Part shown: positions 37,382-46,120 of the stretch, in pieces
Numbering within the stretch: position 1 is the first letter of the stretch
Layout of the letters: every line of letters starts with the position of its first letter
Notes under the pieces: model-generated
What the model was told of the DNA's origin: nothing
What the model saw: the letters and a program-made list of their open reading frames with translations, nothing else
The model's database searches: none
Position numbers and translations under genes: made by a program
Assembly (NCBI RefSeq): GCF_000821245.2
Contig: NZ_LN611422.1
Coordinates: 119,899-183,898, forward strand
Origin: Virgibacillus senegalensis
Lineage (GTDB): Bacteria; Bacillota; Bacilli; Bacillales; Amphibacillaceae
Direction of reading: 5' to 3'
DNA length: 64,000 nucleotides

Positions 37382-39130
37382 ATGTTTAGTGTATTTTGGA
37401 AGTTAGATTGGTTTTTTAAAAAGTATTGGAAAAGGTACAGTTTTGCAATCGTTGCGTTGATTGCTGCCAGTTTAATTGACCTTATTCCGCCGAAGCTTGT
37501 CGGAATAGCGATTGATGAAATGCAGTTTCAAACGTTTAATTGGGATCGAATGACCGAACTGCTATTGCTATATGGTTTGATCATCGTTTTAAGTTACACC
37601 GTCTCATTCTTATGGGATTATAACTTATTCGGCGGTGCAGCCATTATGGAAAAGCTGATGCGCACCCGTCTGATGAATCATTTTCTGCGGATGACACCGA
37701 CATTCTTCGGAAAATACCGGACAGGCGACTTGATGGCAAGGAGTACGAATGATTTAAAAGCGATTTCGATGACGACAGGCTTTGGCATCCTTACGCTGGT
37801 TGATTCAAGCATATTTATGCTAATGATCATAGCGGTGATGGGCTTTACGATCAGCTGGAAGCTAACGTTGGCGGCACTTTTGCCACTGCCAATCATGGCT
37901 GTTGTCATGCAAAAATACGGAAATGTCATTCATCATCGATTCACGAGAGCACAGAATGCCTTTGGAGAAATGAATAATGAAGTATTGGAATCGATACGCG
38001 GGGTGAGGGTGATCCGTGCATTCGTTCAAGAAGAACAAGACCAGAAGCGTTTTCAATCCATGACGGCTGATGTGTATCAAAAAAATCTGGAAGTAGCAAA
38101 AGTGGATGCGTTATTTGAACCGACCATGAAAATTCTCGTAGGGTTGTCTTATACAATCGGGTTGGGCTATGGAGCCATGCTTGTGTTCCAAAACTATCTA
38201 ACCTTGGGTGAGCTTGTCTCTTTCAATGTTTACCTTGGAATGTTAATTTGGCCGATGTTTGCTGTCGGCGAATTGATCAATGTTATGCAGCGGGGCAACG
38301 CATCGCTTGATCGCGTCCAGGAAACGCTTGGTTATCAGGCGGACATCCTGGACCCGGCGGAACCATTAAGCGTCAAATCCGCTGATTCCATTGTTTTTGA
38401 CAAGGTAAGCTTCGCTTATCCTGGAAGTGAACAGGATAGTCTGCGGTCCATTGATTTTAAAGTGGAAAAAGGGCAGACAGTTGGAATTGTCGGGAAAACA
38501 GGCGCTGGAAAGACGACTCTGTTTAAACAATTGCTCCGGGAATATCCCGGATTACGTGGCGAAATCCGCATAGCAGGATTACCAATTGAGCAACTATCAT
38601 TACAGAACATCCGCAACTGGATTGGTTACGTCCCGCAAGAGCAAATCCTGTTCTCTAAAACCATTCGGGAAAACATACAATTTGGAAAGCCGGATGCAAC
38701 AGACGAGGAGATATTCCGAGTCATGGAAATGGCCCAATTCTTAAACGACATTAGAGCTCTTCCCAATGGACTCGATACGAAGGTAGGGGAGAGTGGGGTT
38801 ACCTTATCAGGAGGGCAGAAACAGCGGGTGTCCTTAGCGAGGGCATTTATTAAAGATCCAGAAATTCTTATACTGGATGATGCCCTTTCGGCAGTCGACG
38901 GTAAAACAGAGGCTAATATCATACGGCATTTAAGACAGGAACGAAGCCAGAAAACTACGTTTATTGCAGCCCACAGATTGTCAGCCGTAGAACATGCCGA
39001 CCTGATCGTTGTTCTGGATGACGGGCAAATTATCGAAAAGGGGACACATGAACAATTAATGGAGATGGATGGCTGGTATGCAGCACAATATCAACTGCAG
39101 CAGCTTGAAGAACAGGAGGTGATCTCCTAA
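37382..39130 (+). CDS. bmrC: Multidrug ABC exporter half-transporter, BmrC (YheI)-like
   Basis: 582 residues: six membrane segments (about 20-310) followed by an ATPase domain with Walker A GKTGAGKTT, signature LSGGQKQRVSLARAF and Walker B ILILDDALSAVD. The catalytic Glu after Walker B is Asp, as expected for the degenerate subunit of heterodimeric exporters. It begins MFSVFWKLDWFFKKYW, like YheI. ATG 37382 has AGGTGAAA upstream; the GTG at 37289 would add 31 residues. It is coupled to bmrD by a one-base overlap. Expression probably depends on the leader region upstream. Confidence 0.9.
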   Translation: MFSVFWKLDWFFKKYWKRYSFAIVALIAASLIDLIPPKLVGIAIDEMQFQTFNWDRMTELLLLYGLIIVLSYTVSFLWDYNLFGGAAIMEKLMRTRLMNHFLRMTPTFFGKYRTGDLMARSTNDLKAISMTTGFGILTLVDSSIFMLMIIAVMGFTISWKLTLAALLPLPIMAVVMQKYGNVIHHRFTRAQNAFGEMNNEVLESIRGVRVIRAFVQEEQDQKRFQSMTADVYQKNLEVAKVDALFEPTMKILVGLSYTIGLGYGAMLVFQNYLTLGELVSFNVYLGMLIWPMFAVGELINVMQRGNASLDRVQETLGYQADILDPAEPLSVKSADSIVFDKVSFAYPGSEQDSLRSIDFKVEKGQTVGIVGKTGAGKTTLFKQLLREYPGLRGEIRIAGLPIEQLSLQNIRNWIGYVPQEQILFSKTIRENIQFGKPDATDEEIFRVMEMAQFLNDIRALPNGLDTKVGESGVTLSGGQKQRVSLARAFIKDPEILILDDALSAVDGKTEANIIRHLRQERSQKTTFIAAHRLSAVEHADLIVVLDDGQIIEKGTHEQLMEMDGWYAAQYQLQQLEEQEVIS

Positions 39131-41163
39131 TGAAAAAAGCAACAACAGAAGGTAGATTATTTCAATATGCTGTGCGGTTCAAGAAAACAATCACGTTAGG
39201 CCTCTTATGCCTAATTGCAGCGGTAACACTTGAACTGGCAGGCCCTTTTATCGCAAAACGTGTCATTGACGATCATATCACAGGAATCGAAACGACTTGG
39301 CACCAAGTGGCCGCTAATGAGGATAAGTATACGGTTTCGTTTAACGGAAATTTTTATAAGCGCGAAGACCGGATGAAACAAGGGGAAACTTCCTTGGGTT
39401 CAGTCAGTCTGCTGCAGGTGGGGAGATCTTACTATCTGACTGACAATCAAGTAAGCCAAACAGGGAAACGTAGTGTGGAAGAAGGAATGGTTACGGTCAA
39501 GACGCCGGAAGGAACAGAAGTAACAGAAGCACAAAAGCTAAATGTTTCTGACTTGTATAGCTTTTTTAAACCGGAACAGTCCCCGATTGTTTGGCTTCTC
39601 GTTTTATACGTAGTCCTGCTTTTGATTGCAGCTGTCTTCCAATTCGGAAAGACATACTTGTTGCAAAAGGCTTCCAACCGGATTGTGGAAAAGATGCGAA
39701 ATGACATTTTCCAGCATACCCAGGAGGTGCCGATCAATTACTATGTCAACCAGCCAGCCGGGAAAATTGTCGCACGCATCACCAATGATACGGAAGCTAT
39801 CAGGGATTTATATGAACGCGTTCTATCTGTTTTTGTCACAAGTATCATTTACATGGCAGGAATTTACACAGCGCTGTTCCTGTTGGATTTTCGGCTTGCA
39901 GCGTTATGTTTAATCCTGTTACCGGTCATTTATTTATGGATGAAAGTTTATAAGCATTTTGGCACGAAATACAATCAGGTGGTCAGGTCGACGGTCAGTG
40001 ATATCAATGGAAACATCAACGAATCGATCCATGGTATGCCCATTATCCAGGCCTTTCAAAAAGAAGACCAGGTAAGACATGAGTTTGAGCAGATGAATGA
40101 ACGGCATTTTGTGTATCAGCGCAAACTGGTAAAGCTAAGTGCGTTAACGTCCCATAATCTCGTCAACGTGTTACGCAACATTACGTTTGTCGCATTTATT
40201 TGGTATTTTGGCTCCTCTTCTCTTGGCCTTGAAAGTGTCGTTACTGCTGGATTACTCTATGCATTTGTCGATTATTTAACACGCTTGTTCAACCCTGTTA
40301 ATGACATCGTCAACCAATTGCCTTTGTTGGAGCAGGCAAGGGTGGCAGCTTCCAGGGTATTCGAGCTGATGGACCAACATGGTGAAGAAGTCGAAGTTGC
40401 GCCGATTGCCAAATATAAAGGACATGTTCAATTTCAATCGGTTTGGTTCGCCTATGATGAACCAGAATATGTGCTGAAAAATATAAATTTGGACATTCGT
40501 CCGGGAGAAACAGCAGCCTTTGTCGGGCACACCGGTTCAGGCAAAAGTTCGATCATGAATCTATTATTCCGGTTCTATGATCCTCAAAAAGGGAACATAT
40601 TGATCGATGGCAAGAAGACACTTGGATTGTCGAGACAACAAGTTAGAAGTCATATGGGAATCGTATTGCAGGATCCGTTCTTATTCACTGGTTCCATTTT
40701 GTCGAATGTAACCATGAATGATCCCACTATTTCCCGGGAAATGGCGATAGATGCATTAAAGGCAGTCGGTGCTGACCGTTTTATCGAACGGTTGCCGAAT
40801 CGATACGATGAACCGGTGAAGGAGGGTGGCAGCACATTCTCCATGGGAGAACGGCAGCTGATTTCCTTTGCCCGGGCATTGGCTTTCGACCCATCGATTT
40901 TGATTCTGGATGAAGCTACGGCCAATATTGATACTGAGACTGAAAATATTATCCAACAGGCATTAGAAGTGCTGAAAAGAGGACGGACGACCTTGGTTAT
41001 CGCTCATAGATTGTCGACAATCCAGCAAGCGGATAACATCTTTGTACTGGAGAATGGTACAATAAAAGAACAAGGTAATCACCAAAGTCTGCTGGAGCAG
41101 GCTGGCCTTTATTATCAGATGTATCAGATGCAGCAGGGCGGAATGAAAAGCCAGCTCGTTTAA
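39130..41163 (+). CDS. bmrD: Multidrug ABC exporter half-transporter, BmrD (YheH)-like
   Basis: 677 residues. A long extracytoplasmic insertion between TM1 and TM2 (about residues 50-150, containing YKREDRMKQGETSLGS) is a hallmark of YheH/BmrD. The ATPase domain has Walker A GHTGSGKSS, Walker B ILILDEATANIDTET with the catalytic Glu intact, and His in VIAHRLS. The signature reads FSMGERQL rather than LSGGQ. It should pair with BmrC to form one canonical and one degenerate ATP site. ATG overlaps the bmrC stop; AGGAGGTGAT precedes it. Confidence 0.93.
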   Translation: MKKATTEGRLFQYAVRFKKTITLGLLCLIAAVTLELAGPFIAKRVIDDHITGIETTWHQVAANEDKYTVSFNGNFYKREDRMKQGETSLGSVSLLQVGRSYYLTDNQVSQTGKRSVEEGMVTVKTPEGTEVTEAQKLNVSDLYSFFKPEQSPIVWLLVLYVVLLLIAAVFQFGKTYLLQKASNRIVEKMRNDIFQHTQEVPINYYVNQPAGKIVARITNDTEAIRDLYERVLSVFVTSIIYMAGIYTALFLLDFRLAALCLILLPVIYLWMKVYKHFGTKYNQVVRSTVSDINGNINESIHGMPIIQAFQKEDQVRHEFEQMNERHFVYQRKLVKLSALTSHNLVNVLRNITFVAFIWYFGSSSLGLESVVTAGLLYAFVDYLTRLFNPVNDIVNQLPLLEQARVAASRVFELMDQHGEEVEVAPIAKYKGHVQFQSVWFAYDEPEYVLKNINLDIRPGETAAFVGHTGSGKSSIMNLLFRFYDPQKGNILIDGKKTLGLSRQQVRSHMGIVLQDPFLFTGSILSNVTMNDPTISREMAIDALKAVGADRFIERLPNRYDEPVKEGGSTFSMGERQLISFARALAFDPSILILDEATANIDTETENIIQQALEVLKRGRTTLVIAHRLSTIQQADNIFVLENGTIKEQGNHQSLLEQAGLYYQMYQMQQGGMKSQLV

Positions 41164-41191
41164 GCAAGATGCAAAAGCTTGGGGTGGGCAA

Positions 41192-42004
41192 ATGGCAAAC
41201 TCGAACGACCCAAAACAGGATATCATCGACAAGGATTTATATGAAGAGATTCCAGAGGAAGAACTGTTGGAAATCCTTGAAGAGGAAAAAAGAAAATCCC
41301 GGGAGCAAAGACGAGAAGAACGGGAACAAATAAAGAGGCCGTTTCCTAAATGGGCATTTTGGCTGATTGCTGCCATAATGACAATTAATGTGATTGCACT
41401 GCTCCCGACCACGATTTCTATCCCCGCTATCGACTTTTTAATCAGTTCAGCTAAATTGTCCACTGACGATGACGTCAGCAGCTATAAGCCTGCTGTGGTG
41501 GTGATCGAAGCAGGAAACAGCCAGGGGACAGGTTTTTCCATCACTGATGATGGGGAAATATTGACCAACCACCATGTGATTGAAGGAGAGAAACGGATTT
41601 TGGTTGCCTATCCGGATGATGGACTGTATGATGCAGAAGTGGTGGCCGCTTACCCTGACATTGATATTGCCGTACTTCAAGTGGAGGGAGAAAATTTACC
41701 GCACTTGGAGTTGGCTGGGAACAGCGACAGCTTTACAGAAGAAGAGCCTTTTTATTTTATAGGGAATCCCTTACGTTTTCAGGGAATTGCCAATGAGGGG
41801 AAAATCATCGGCTATACCGAGCTAGCTGATTGGGAGGAACGTGTTATGATGCTGGAAGCTCCTGTTTACAGAGGGAACAGCGGCAGTCCGGTCATAAATG
41901 AAAACGGAAAAGTTATCGGTGTAGTGTTTGCGACACTGGAACATACGGAACACGGAAAAGTCGGCTTGGCCGTTCCCATCGAGTATTATCTTCAAAAACA
42001 ATAA
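41192..42004 (+). CDS. Membrane-anchored trypsin-like serine protease (HtrA-like, no PDZ)
   Basis: 270 residues. A charged cytosolic N-terminus (DLYEEIPEEELLEILEEEK) precedes one TM segment at about 53-72 and an external trypsin-like domain. The catalytic triad is visible: His in ILTNHHVIEG, Asp in YPDIDIAVLQ, Ser in YRGNSGSPVI. The chain ends soon after the protease domain, so the PDZ domain of HtrA/DegP is absent. It starts 28 bases after bmrD and could share its transcript. Confidence 0.88.
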   Translation: MANSNDPKQDIIDKDLYEEIPEEELLEILEEEKRKSREQRREEREQIKRPFPKWAFWLIAAIMTINVIALLPTTISIPAIDFLISSAKLSTDDDVSSYKPAVVVIEAGNSQGTGFSITDDGEILTNHHVIEGEKRILVAYPDDGLYDAEVVAAYPDIDIAVLQVEGENLPHLELAGNSDSFTEEEPFYFIGNPLRFQGIANEGKIIGYTELADWEERVMMLEAPVYRGNSGSPVINENGKVIGVVFATLEHTEHGKVGLAVPIEYYLQKQ

Positions 42005-42012
42005 ATCAATTA

Positions 42013-42042
42013 CCCGCAGGAGTTTGTATCCTGCGGTTTTTT
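42013..42042 (+). terminator. Terminator after the protease gene
   Basis: CCGCAGGA pairs with TCCTGCGG, then TTTTTT. Confidence 0.9.
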
Positions 42043-42117
42043 GTGTTTGCCTGAAAGCATGGTGCGTTTTAAGGATTTAGGACAAGGGTATTAAATGAAA
42101 AAAAAGGAGGAATGATG

Positions 42118-42891
42118 ATGCTTTACTATGCATCCTCTTTGAGCGATTATCAATTGAAAGCAACGGATGGGGAGCTTGGCAAAGTCAAAGAATTATATTT
42201 TGACGATAAACAATGGGTACTCCGTTATTTCGGAGTGGACACAAGAAAATGGCTGCCTGGTAAAAAAGTGCTTTTATCCCCCCGATCCTTACAAACGGTT
42301 GATGATGAAAACCGAGTAATCGAGTTGTCCAGCGATAAAGAAACGGTACGGAACAGCCCTTCGTTGGATGAAACTTCGCCACTAACCAGAGAATATGAAA
42401 TGAATCTGACAAGATATTATGGATGGGCTCCATATTGGACTGGCGGATTTCTTTGGGGAAGGGAGGATGTTCCGCTGGTCGGTGCAGTTACCAATTCCGA
42501 GCAGGCGATTGATATCCAGGAAAATCGGGAAGAAACCCTGGCAGAAGAACTGACGCACAATTTACGGGAAATAGACGAGTTGATAGAGAAATTCACTGTG
42601 CATGCATCAGATGGAAAAATCGGAAGTATCAATGATGTCCTGTTAGATGGGGAGAGTTGGAAACTTCGCTATCTGGTTGTCAAGAACAGCCAGGATTTCT
42701 CTTGGAAGTATTCTTTGTTGTCCCCAGATTGGACACAGTCGGTGGATTGGGTGGACTACAATCTGTACCTTGATGTTACGCGGGAAACGGTGAAAAACGG
42801 ACCGGGAATCGAGGAGAAACAGGAAATTTCAAGAGGAACGGAACAAGATCTGCACACTGCTTATGGGAAGCAAACCTACTGGAACTATTAA
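42118..42891 (+). CDS. Double PRC-barrel domain protein
   Basis: 257 residues with two PRC-barrel repeats. The first (about 4-75) contains DYQLKATDGELGKVKELYFDD and WVLRYFGVDTRKWLPGKKVLLSP. The second (about 155-230) contains KFTVHASDGKIGSINDVLLDG and WKLRYLVVKNSQDFSWKYSLLSP. It is soluble and acidic with no signal peptide. The start is chosen at the third of three tandem ATGs because AAGGAGG is then seven bases away. PRC-barrels bind RNA or partner proteins in other settings; the role here is unknown. Confidence 0.85.
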   Translation: MLYYASSLSDYQLKATDGELGKVKELYFDDKQWVLRYFGVDTRKWLPGKKVLLSPRSLQTVDDENRVIELSSDKETVRNSPSLDETSPLTREYEMNLTRYYGWAPYWTGGFLWGREDVPLVGAVTNSEQAIDIQENREETLAEELTHNLREIDELIEKFTVHASDGKIGSINDVLLDGESWKLRYLVVKNSQDFSWKYSLLSPDWTQSVDWVDYNLYLDVTRETVKNGPGIEEKQEISRGTEQDLHTAYGKQTYWNY

Positions 42892-42945
42892 GGTAGATAT
42901 ATGCGCGAACGAGTCCGGGACAAAAGCATGAGCACCAAAGCAAAA

Positions 42946-42988
42946 AAGAACGAATCCTAAACGCCAATAGGATTCGTTCTTTTTTTTA
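42946..42988 (+). terminator. Terminator after the PRC-barrel gene
   Basis: AAGAACGAATCCTA pairs with TAGGATTCGTTCTT around AACGCCAA, then T-run. Confidence 0.92.
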
Positions 42989-43016
42989 TATGTTCCTTCG
43001 ATAGATTTCTTTTTGT

Positions 43017-43085
43017 TCTGTTGTTTGATGCGTACTTCTAATCGCTACGGCAAGCTGCTCCGCTTTCCACGGGCAGAGCTTAACT
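43017..43085. repeat. Truncated copy of the Bacillaceae intergenic repeat
   Basis: GTTTGATGCGTACTTC ... CTACGGCAAGCTGCTCCGC then TTTCCACGGGCAGAGCTTAAC. Parallels the first 65 bases of the element at 9108 but stops there. Confidence 0.55.
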
Positions 43086-43163
43086 CGAAATGTTATAATG
43101 GGATAAAGCCCTTTCAAAAAAAGAGGAATTTTATGAGTGCTATGTTTAGGGAGGGATTGTAAG

Positions 43164-43352
43164 ATGAAAAAACACTTTAAATATCATTTGAGTGTAGGGA
43201 TTGTTTTTTACTTTCTATCTCTACTTATTTTCTTAGCGATTGACTCTTCATTGCCTTTTATAGCAAGTATATTTATTGCTTTTTTCGCATTTGAAATGAG
43301 TGTTCATTACTTGGCTCATAAGGACAGAAATGAAAATAAAATAAAGCCCTAA
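43164..43352 (+). CDS. Small two-helix membrane protein, 62 aa
   Basis: ATG 43164 behind AGGGAGGG. Two hydrophobic stretches (VGIVFYFLSLLIFLAI and FIASIFIAFFAFEMSV) are flanked by basic ends (KKHFKYH; HKDRNENK). A start at 43137 lacks a good ribosome site. It is AT-rich compared with its neighbours, as is the stretch after it. No function is recognised. Confidence 0.55.
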   Translation: MKKHFKYHLSVGIVFYFLSLLIFLAIDSSLPFIASIFIAFFAFEMSVHYLAHKDRNENKIKP

Positions 43353-43379
43353 ATCCGTTAGAATCCATCAGCTACTAAT

Positions 43380-43828
43380 TAATAAATACCAAATGTGCTT
43401 ACCCGATTACCTACAGTCCCCTCTTCATTTACCCATACGTTACGATTTGTTTCACCATCTTCACCTATAAAAATTCTAAAGTATCTTCAACGACTTCTTT
43501 CATGAAGAAAAGGAATTCTTTTACTAGCTCTTTATCATAACCAATAACGATCGGGATTCAGTCAGTAGATGTATTTCCTTTTTCGGTTATTGTCGCTAAT
43601 CATTACTTCCGCCTTCAGTAGCTCAGACCATCCAATAACCATTTTCCTTAAAATGGAAGAATGAAATCTTGAACTAAAGATTGTAATAATAAATCTATTC
43701 GTATCAAAGTTTTTTTCATTTATTTGGCGAAATTTATCATTTGATGACAACTTTTTAAAGAAAATGTAATCTTCTTGTGATAGCTTCCTGTTCTTTCTTT
43801 CGGTATCATTAATCATACTACAGAACAA
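43380..43828 (-). pseudogene. AT-rich decayed gene remnant
   Basis: Read on the minus strand, an 88-codon frame (about 43828-43562, with MINDTERKNRKLSQEDYIFF) ends at a stop. Peptide fragments then continue in shifted frames: IVIGYDKELVKEFLFFMKEV, and after another shift RIFIGEDGETNRNVWVNEEG and TVGNRVSTFGIY. At least two lesions are needed to join them. Base composition is clearly AT-richer than flanking genes, which suggests acquired DNA in decay. The parent family is not recognised. Confidence 0.4.
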
Positions 43829-43943
43829 TGGAGATTATCATGCAGAATAAAAATCATCGAACAATACAACACAGCAAATTGAATAAAACACCCAGAAAAA
43901 AACTGCGATTTTCGAAATTTTTAAAGGCTGGAGGTGATGAGGG

Positions 43944-44678
43944 TTGATCACTCATCGCTCTGCTACGGATGATAAACAACGGCTGGAAGATTTAATTGAA
44001 ATGGTGCAGAATGGAAATGAAGAAGTGCAAAACAGGCTATTGAAAGCGTATCAACCTTTTATCGCCAAAAGTGTTTCCGATGTATGTAAAAGATATATTA
44101 ATCCTCAAATAGATGACGAATTCAGTGTCGGACTGCTTGCATTCAATGAAGCGATGCTTTCCTATTCTCCGGATAAGGGCAGTTCGTTTTTATCGTTTGC
44201 CAGATTGGTAGTAAAGCGGCGAGTGATTGATTATATCAGGCAGGAACAGACTAAAATGGTTGCTGCATCCATTGATGAACCGCTGGAGGATGCCCAGTTG
44301 GAAAATCCATCGGAAATTACTGCCGCCAAAGCGATTTACCAGGATCAGTTGGATAGCTGGTATCGCAGAGAAGAAATCAAAGATTTGCAAGGCAGACTCC
44401 AAGAGTATAAATTGTCGTTTGAGGAGCTTACGGTTATTTCACCGAAGCATCGGGACGCAAGAGAGTCGGCCGTCCGGGTGGCTAAAGTGCTTTATGAGAA
44501 TGAATTTCTGAGAAGCTATGTCCTTAAGAAGAAAAAAGTTCCGATTAAAAATCTGGTCAACTATGTGGACGTCAGCAAAAAGACTTTAGAGAGAAACAGA
44601 AAATTCATCCTGGCCATCTTTATCATTCTTAGTGGGGATTATATTTATTTAAAAGATTATTTAAAGGGGTTGGGTTAG
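43944..44678 (+). CDS. sigI: RNA polymerase sigma factor SigI
   Basis: 244 residues of the SigI family. Region 2 is QNRLLKAYQPFIAKSVSDVCKRYI...FSVGLLAFNEAMLSYSPDKGSSFLSFARLVVKRRVIDYIR, and the C-terminal SigI domain ends KTLERNRKFILAIFIILSGDYIYLKDYLKG. The TTG start has GGAGGTGAT five bases upstream. SigI controls wall and heat-stress genes in Bacillus and is held by RsgI. An ACACCC at 43888 and CGAA at 43913 upstream loosely recall the SigI promoter pattern, but the spacing is unconvincing. It overlaps rsgI by one base. Confidence 0.95.
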   Translation: MITHRSATDDKQRLEDLIEMVQNGNEEVQNRLLKAYQPFIAKSVSDVCKRYINPQIDDEFSVGLLAFNEAMLSYSPDKGSSFLSFARLVVKRRVIDYIRQEQTKMVAASIDEPLEDAQLENPSEITAAKAIYQDQLDSWYRREEIKDLQGRLQEYKLSFEELTVISPKHRDARESAVRVAKVLYENEFLRSYVLKKKKVPIKNLVNYVDVSKKTLERNRKFILAIFIILSGDYIYLKDYLKGLG

Positions 44679-45868
44679 TGAAAAGAGGAATCATCATGGA
44701 GCGGCACCGCCATTACATGATTGTGATGGACAAAGATGGTATGTTCCATAAGGCCGAACCGGTAGCTTCTGCAGAGGTCGGGGCTGAAGTGGAATATAAG
44801 CCGCTGCAGAACGGCCGCTTCCATCACTTTTTGTTAACTGGGAGACACACGAAGATTGCAGTCATGACGGTGTTGGTTATGCTCATCTCCTTTCCGCTTT
44901 ACGCTTGGTTTGACGGTGACAAAGTATATGCTTATGTAAATGTCGATATTAATCCGAGTGTAGAAATGGAAGTAGACGAAGCAATGAAGGTAAAAAGTAT
45001 CAGGCCGTTGAATGAGGACGCAGAACAAATATTGGATGAGTTAGGGAGCTCCTGGATAAATAAAACGGTCGAAGAGGTAACCGCCTTAGTAATTGATCAA
45101 GGAAAGAAAGATGAGATGATTGATGGCGGGAACGTGGTGATCATCGGAGTCAGTTACTTAAATGGACAAAAAAAGGAAAAATACATTACAGACATATTGG
45201 ACGATTATTTTAATCAATCCCTTCAGGAAGAACTTAGTGTCGCGACATTTGAAGTGCCTGAAGAAATTCGTGAAGCTGCCAAATCCGAAAGTAAATCGAT
45301 GAATGAGCTGTTTGCTGAAGAAGTGAATAAAGAAGAGAAAGCCGATCCGGAAGCCTTTCAAATCGATGATCAGGAAAAAGAACTTATTGAATCTTATTAT
45401 AGGGAAGAAGATCACGAGGAAGAAGCTGGCCAAAAGGAGACGTCTGACACTTCAAAAGAACAGGCAGACAAAGTAGGAACAGCAGATAAATTAGAAGAGC
45501 AGCAACGCAAGAACAAACAAAGTTCAGGTGCTAATGACAAACGCACAGATTCAGAAAAGCATATAAATTCTGAAGAAAAGGCAGAAAAAAAGCAAGCAAA
45601 CCAATCCGATTCTAAAAAGAATTCAAACAAGAAAAAAGAAAAGCAGGAAATCAAACGGCAGAAAGCAGCAGATAAAAAGCAGAATAAACAGCAAAGCGAC
45701 CGACAAATGAAACACACACAAATCGAAAAACCGAACAAAAAAAGTAACAAACATGCTGATAATAACAAGTCACAGGTTCAGAAAAAAGACAAAAAAAGCC
45801 ATCCAGCCAAACAGGGGCACAATGATAAACGGGGTAAGCCCGATGATCACCCAGGTAAATCTCACTAA
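44678..45868 (+). CDS. rsgI: Anti-sigma-I factor RsgI
   Basis: 396 residues. The cytosolic RsgI N-domain (MKRGIIMERHRHYMIVMDKDG, about 1-55) is followed by one TM segment near 60-78 and the conserved extracellular start YAYVNVDINPSVEMEVDE. The last ~140 residues are a low-complexity Lys/Gln/Asn/Glu tail, probably unfolded and wall-spanning. GTG 44678 overlaps the sigI stop and gives the family N-terminus; ATG 44696 would remove six residues. It binds SigI at the membrane and presumably releases it on an envelope signal. Confidence 0.93.
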   Translation: MKRGIIMERHRHYMIVMDKDGMFHKAEPVASAEVGAEVEYKPLQNGRFHHFLLTGRHTKIAVMTVLVMLISFPLYAWFDGDKVYAYVNVDINPSVEMEVDEAMKVKSIRPLNEDAEQILDELGSSWINKTVEEVTALVIDQGKKDEMIDGGNVVIIGVSYLNGQKKEKYITDILDDYFNQSLQEELSVATFEVPEEIREAAKSESKSMNELFAEEVNKEEKADPEAFQIDDQEKELIESYYREEDHEEEAGQKETSDTSKEQADKVGTADKLEEQQRKNKQSSGANDKRTDSEKHINSEEKAEKKQANQSDSKKNSNKKKEKQEIKRQKAADKKQNKQQSDRQMKHTQIEKPNKKSNKHADNNKSQVQKKDKKSHPAKQGHNDKRGKPDDHPGKSH

Positions 45869-45873
45869 AGGTT

Positions 45874-45909
45874 AGCTCTTTTCCAGCGATAGGAAAGGGG
45901 CTTTTTTTG
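45874..45909 (+). terminator. Terminator after rsgI
   Basis: AGCTCTTTTCC pairs with GGAAAGGGGCT, then seven T. Confidence 0.85.
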
Positions 45910-46120
45910 TGCAGGAATGTTGATATCCAATCCAGTGTGCATGTTGAATTCACATGGGGGACACGCCCTGCATGGATAGAAAGAGGAAAACGGACTACAC
46001 CATTCTTGCCGGAGTGTTAATCCATCGCTGTGGAAAAAAACTGCGCTTCCTTTTAGTTGGTAGCGCTATCTTAATGAAGTACAATGAACCTATAGACAAA
46101 GCAGAGAGGAAGCTGTTGGA

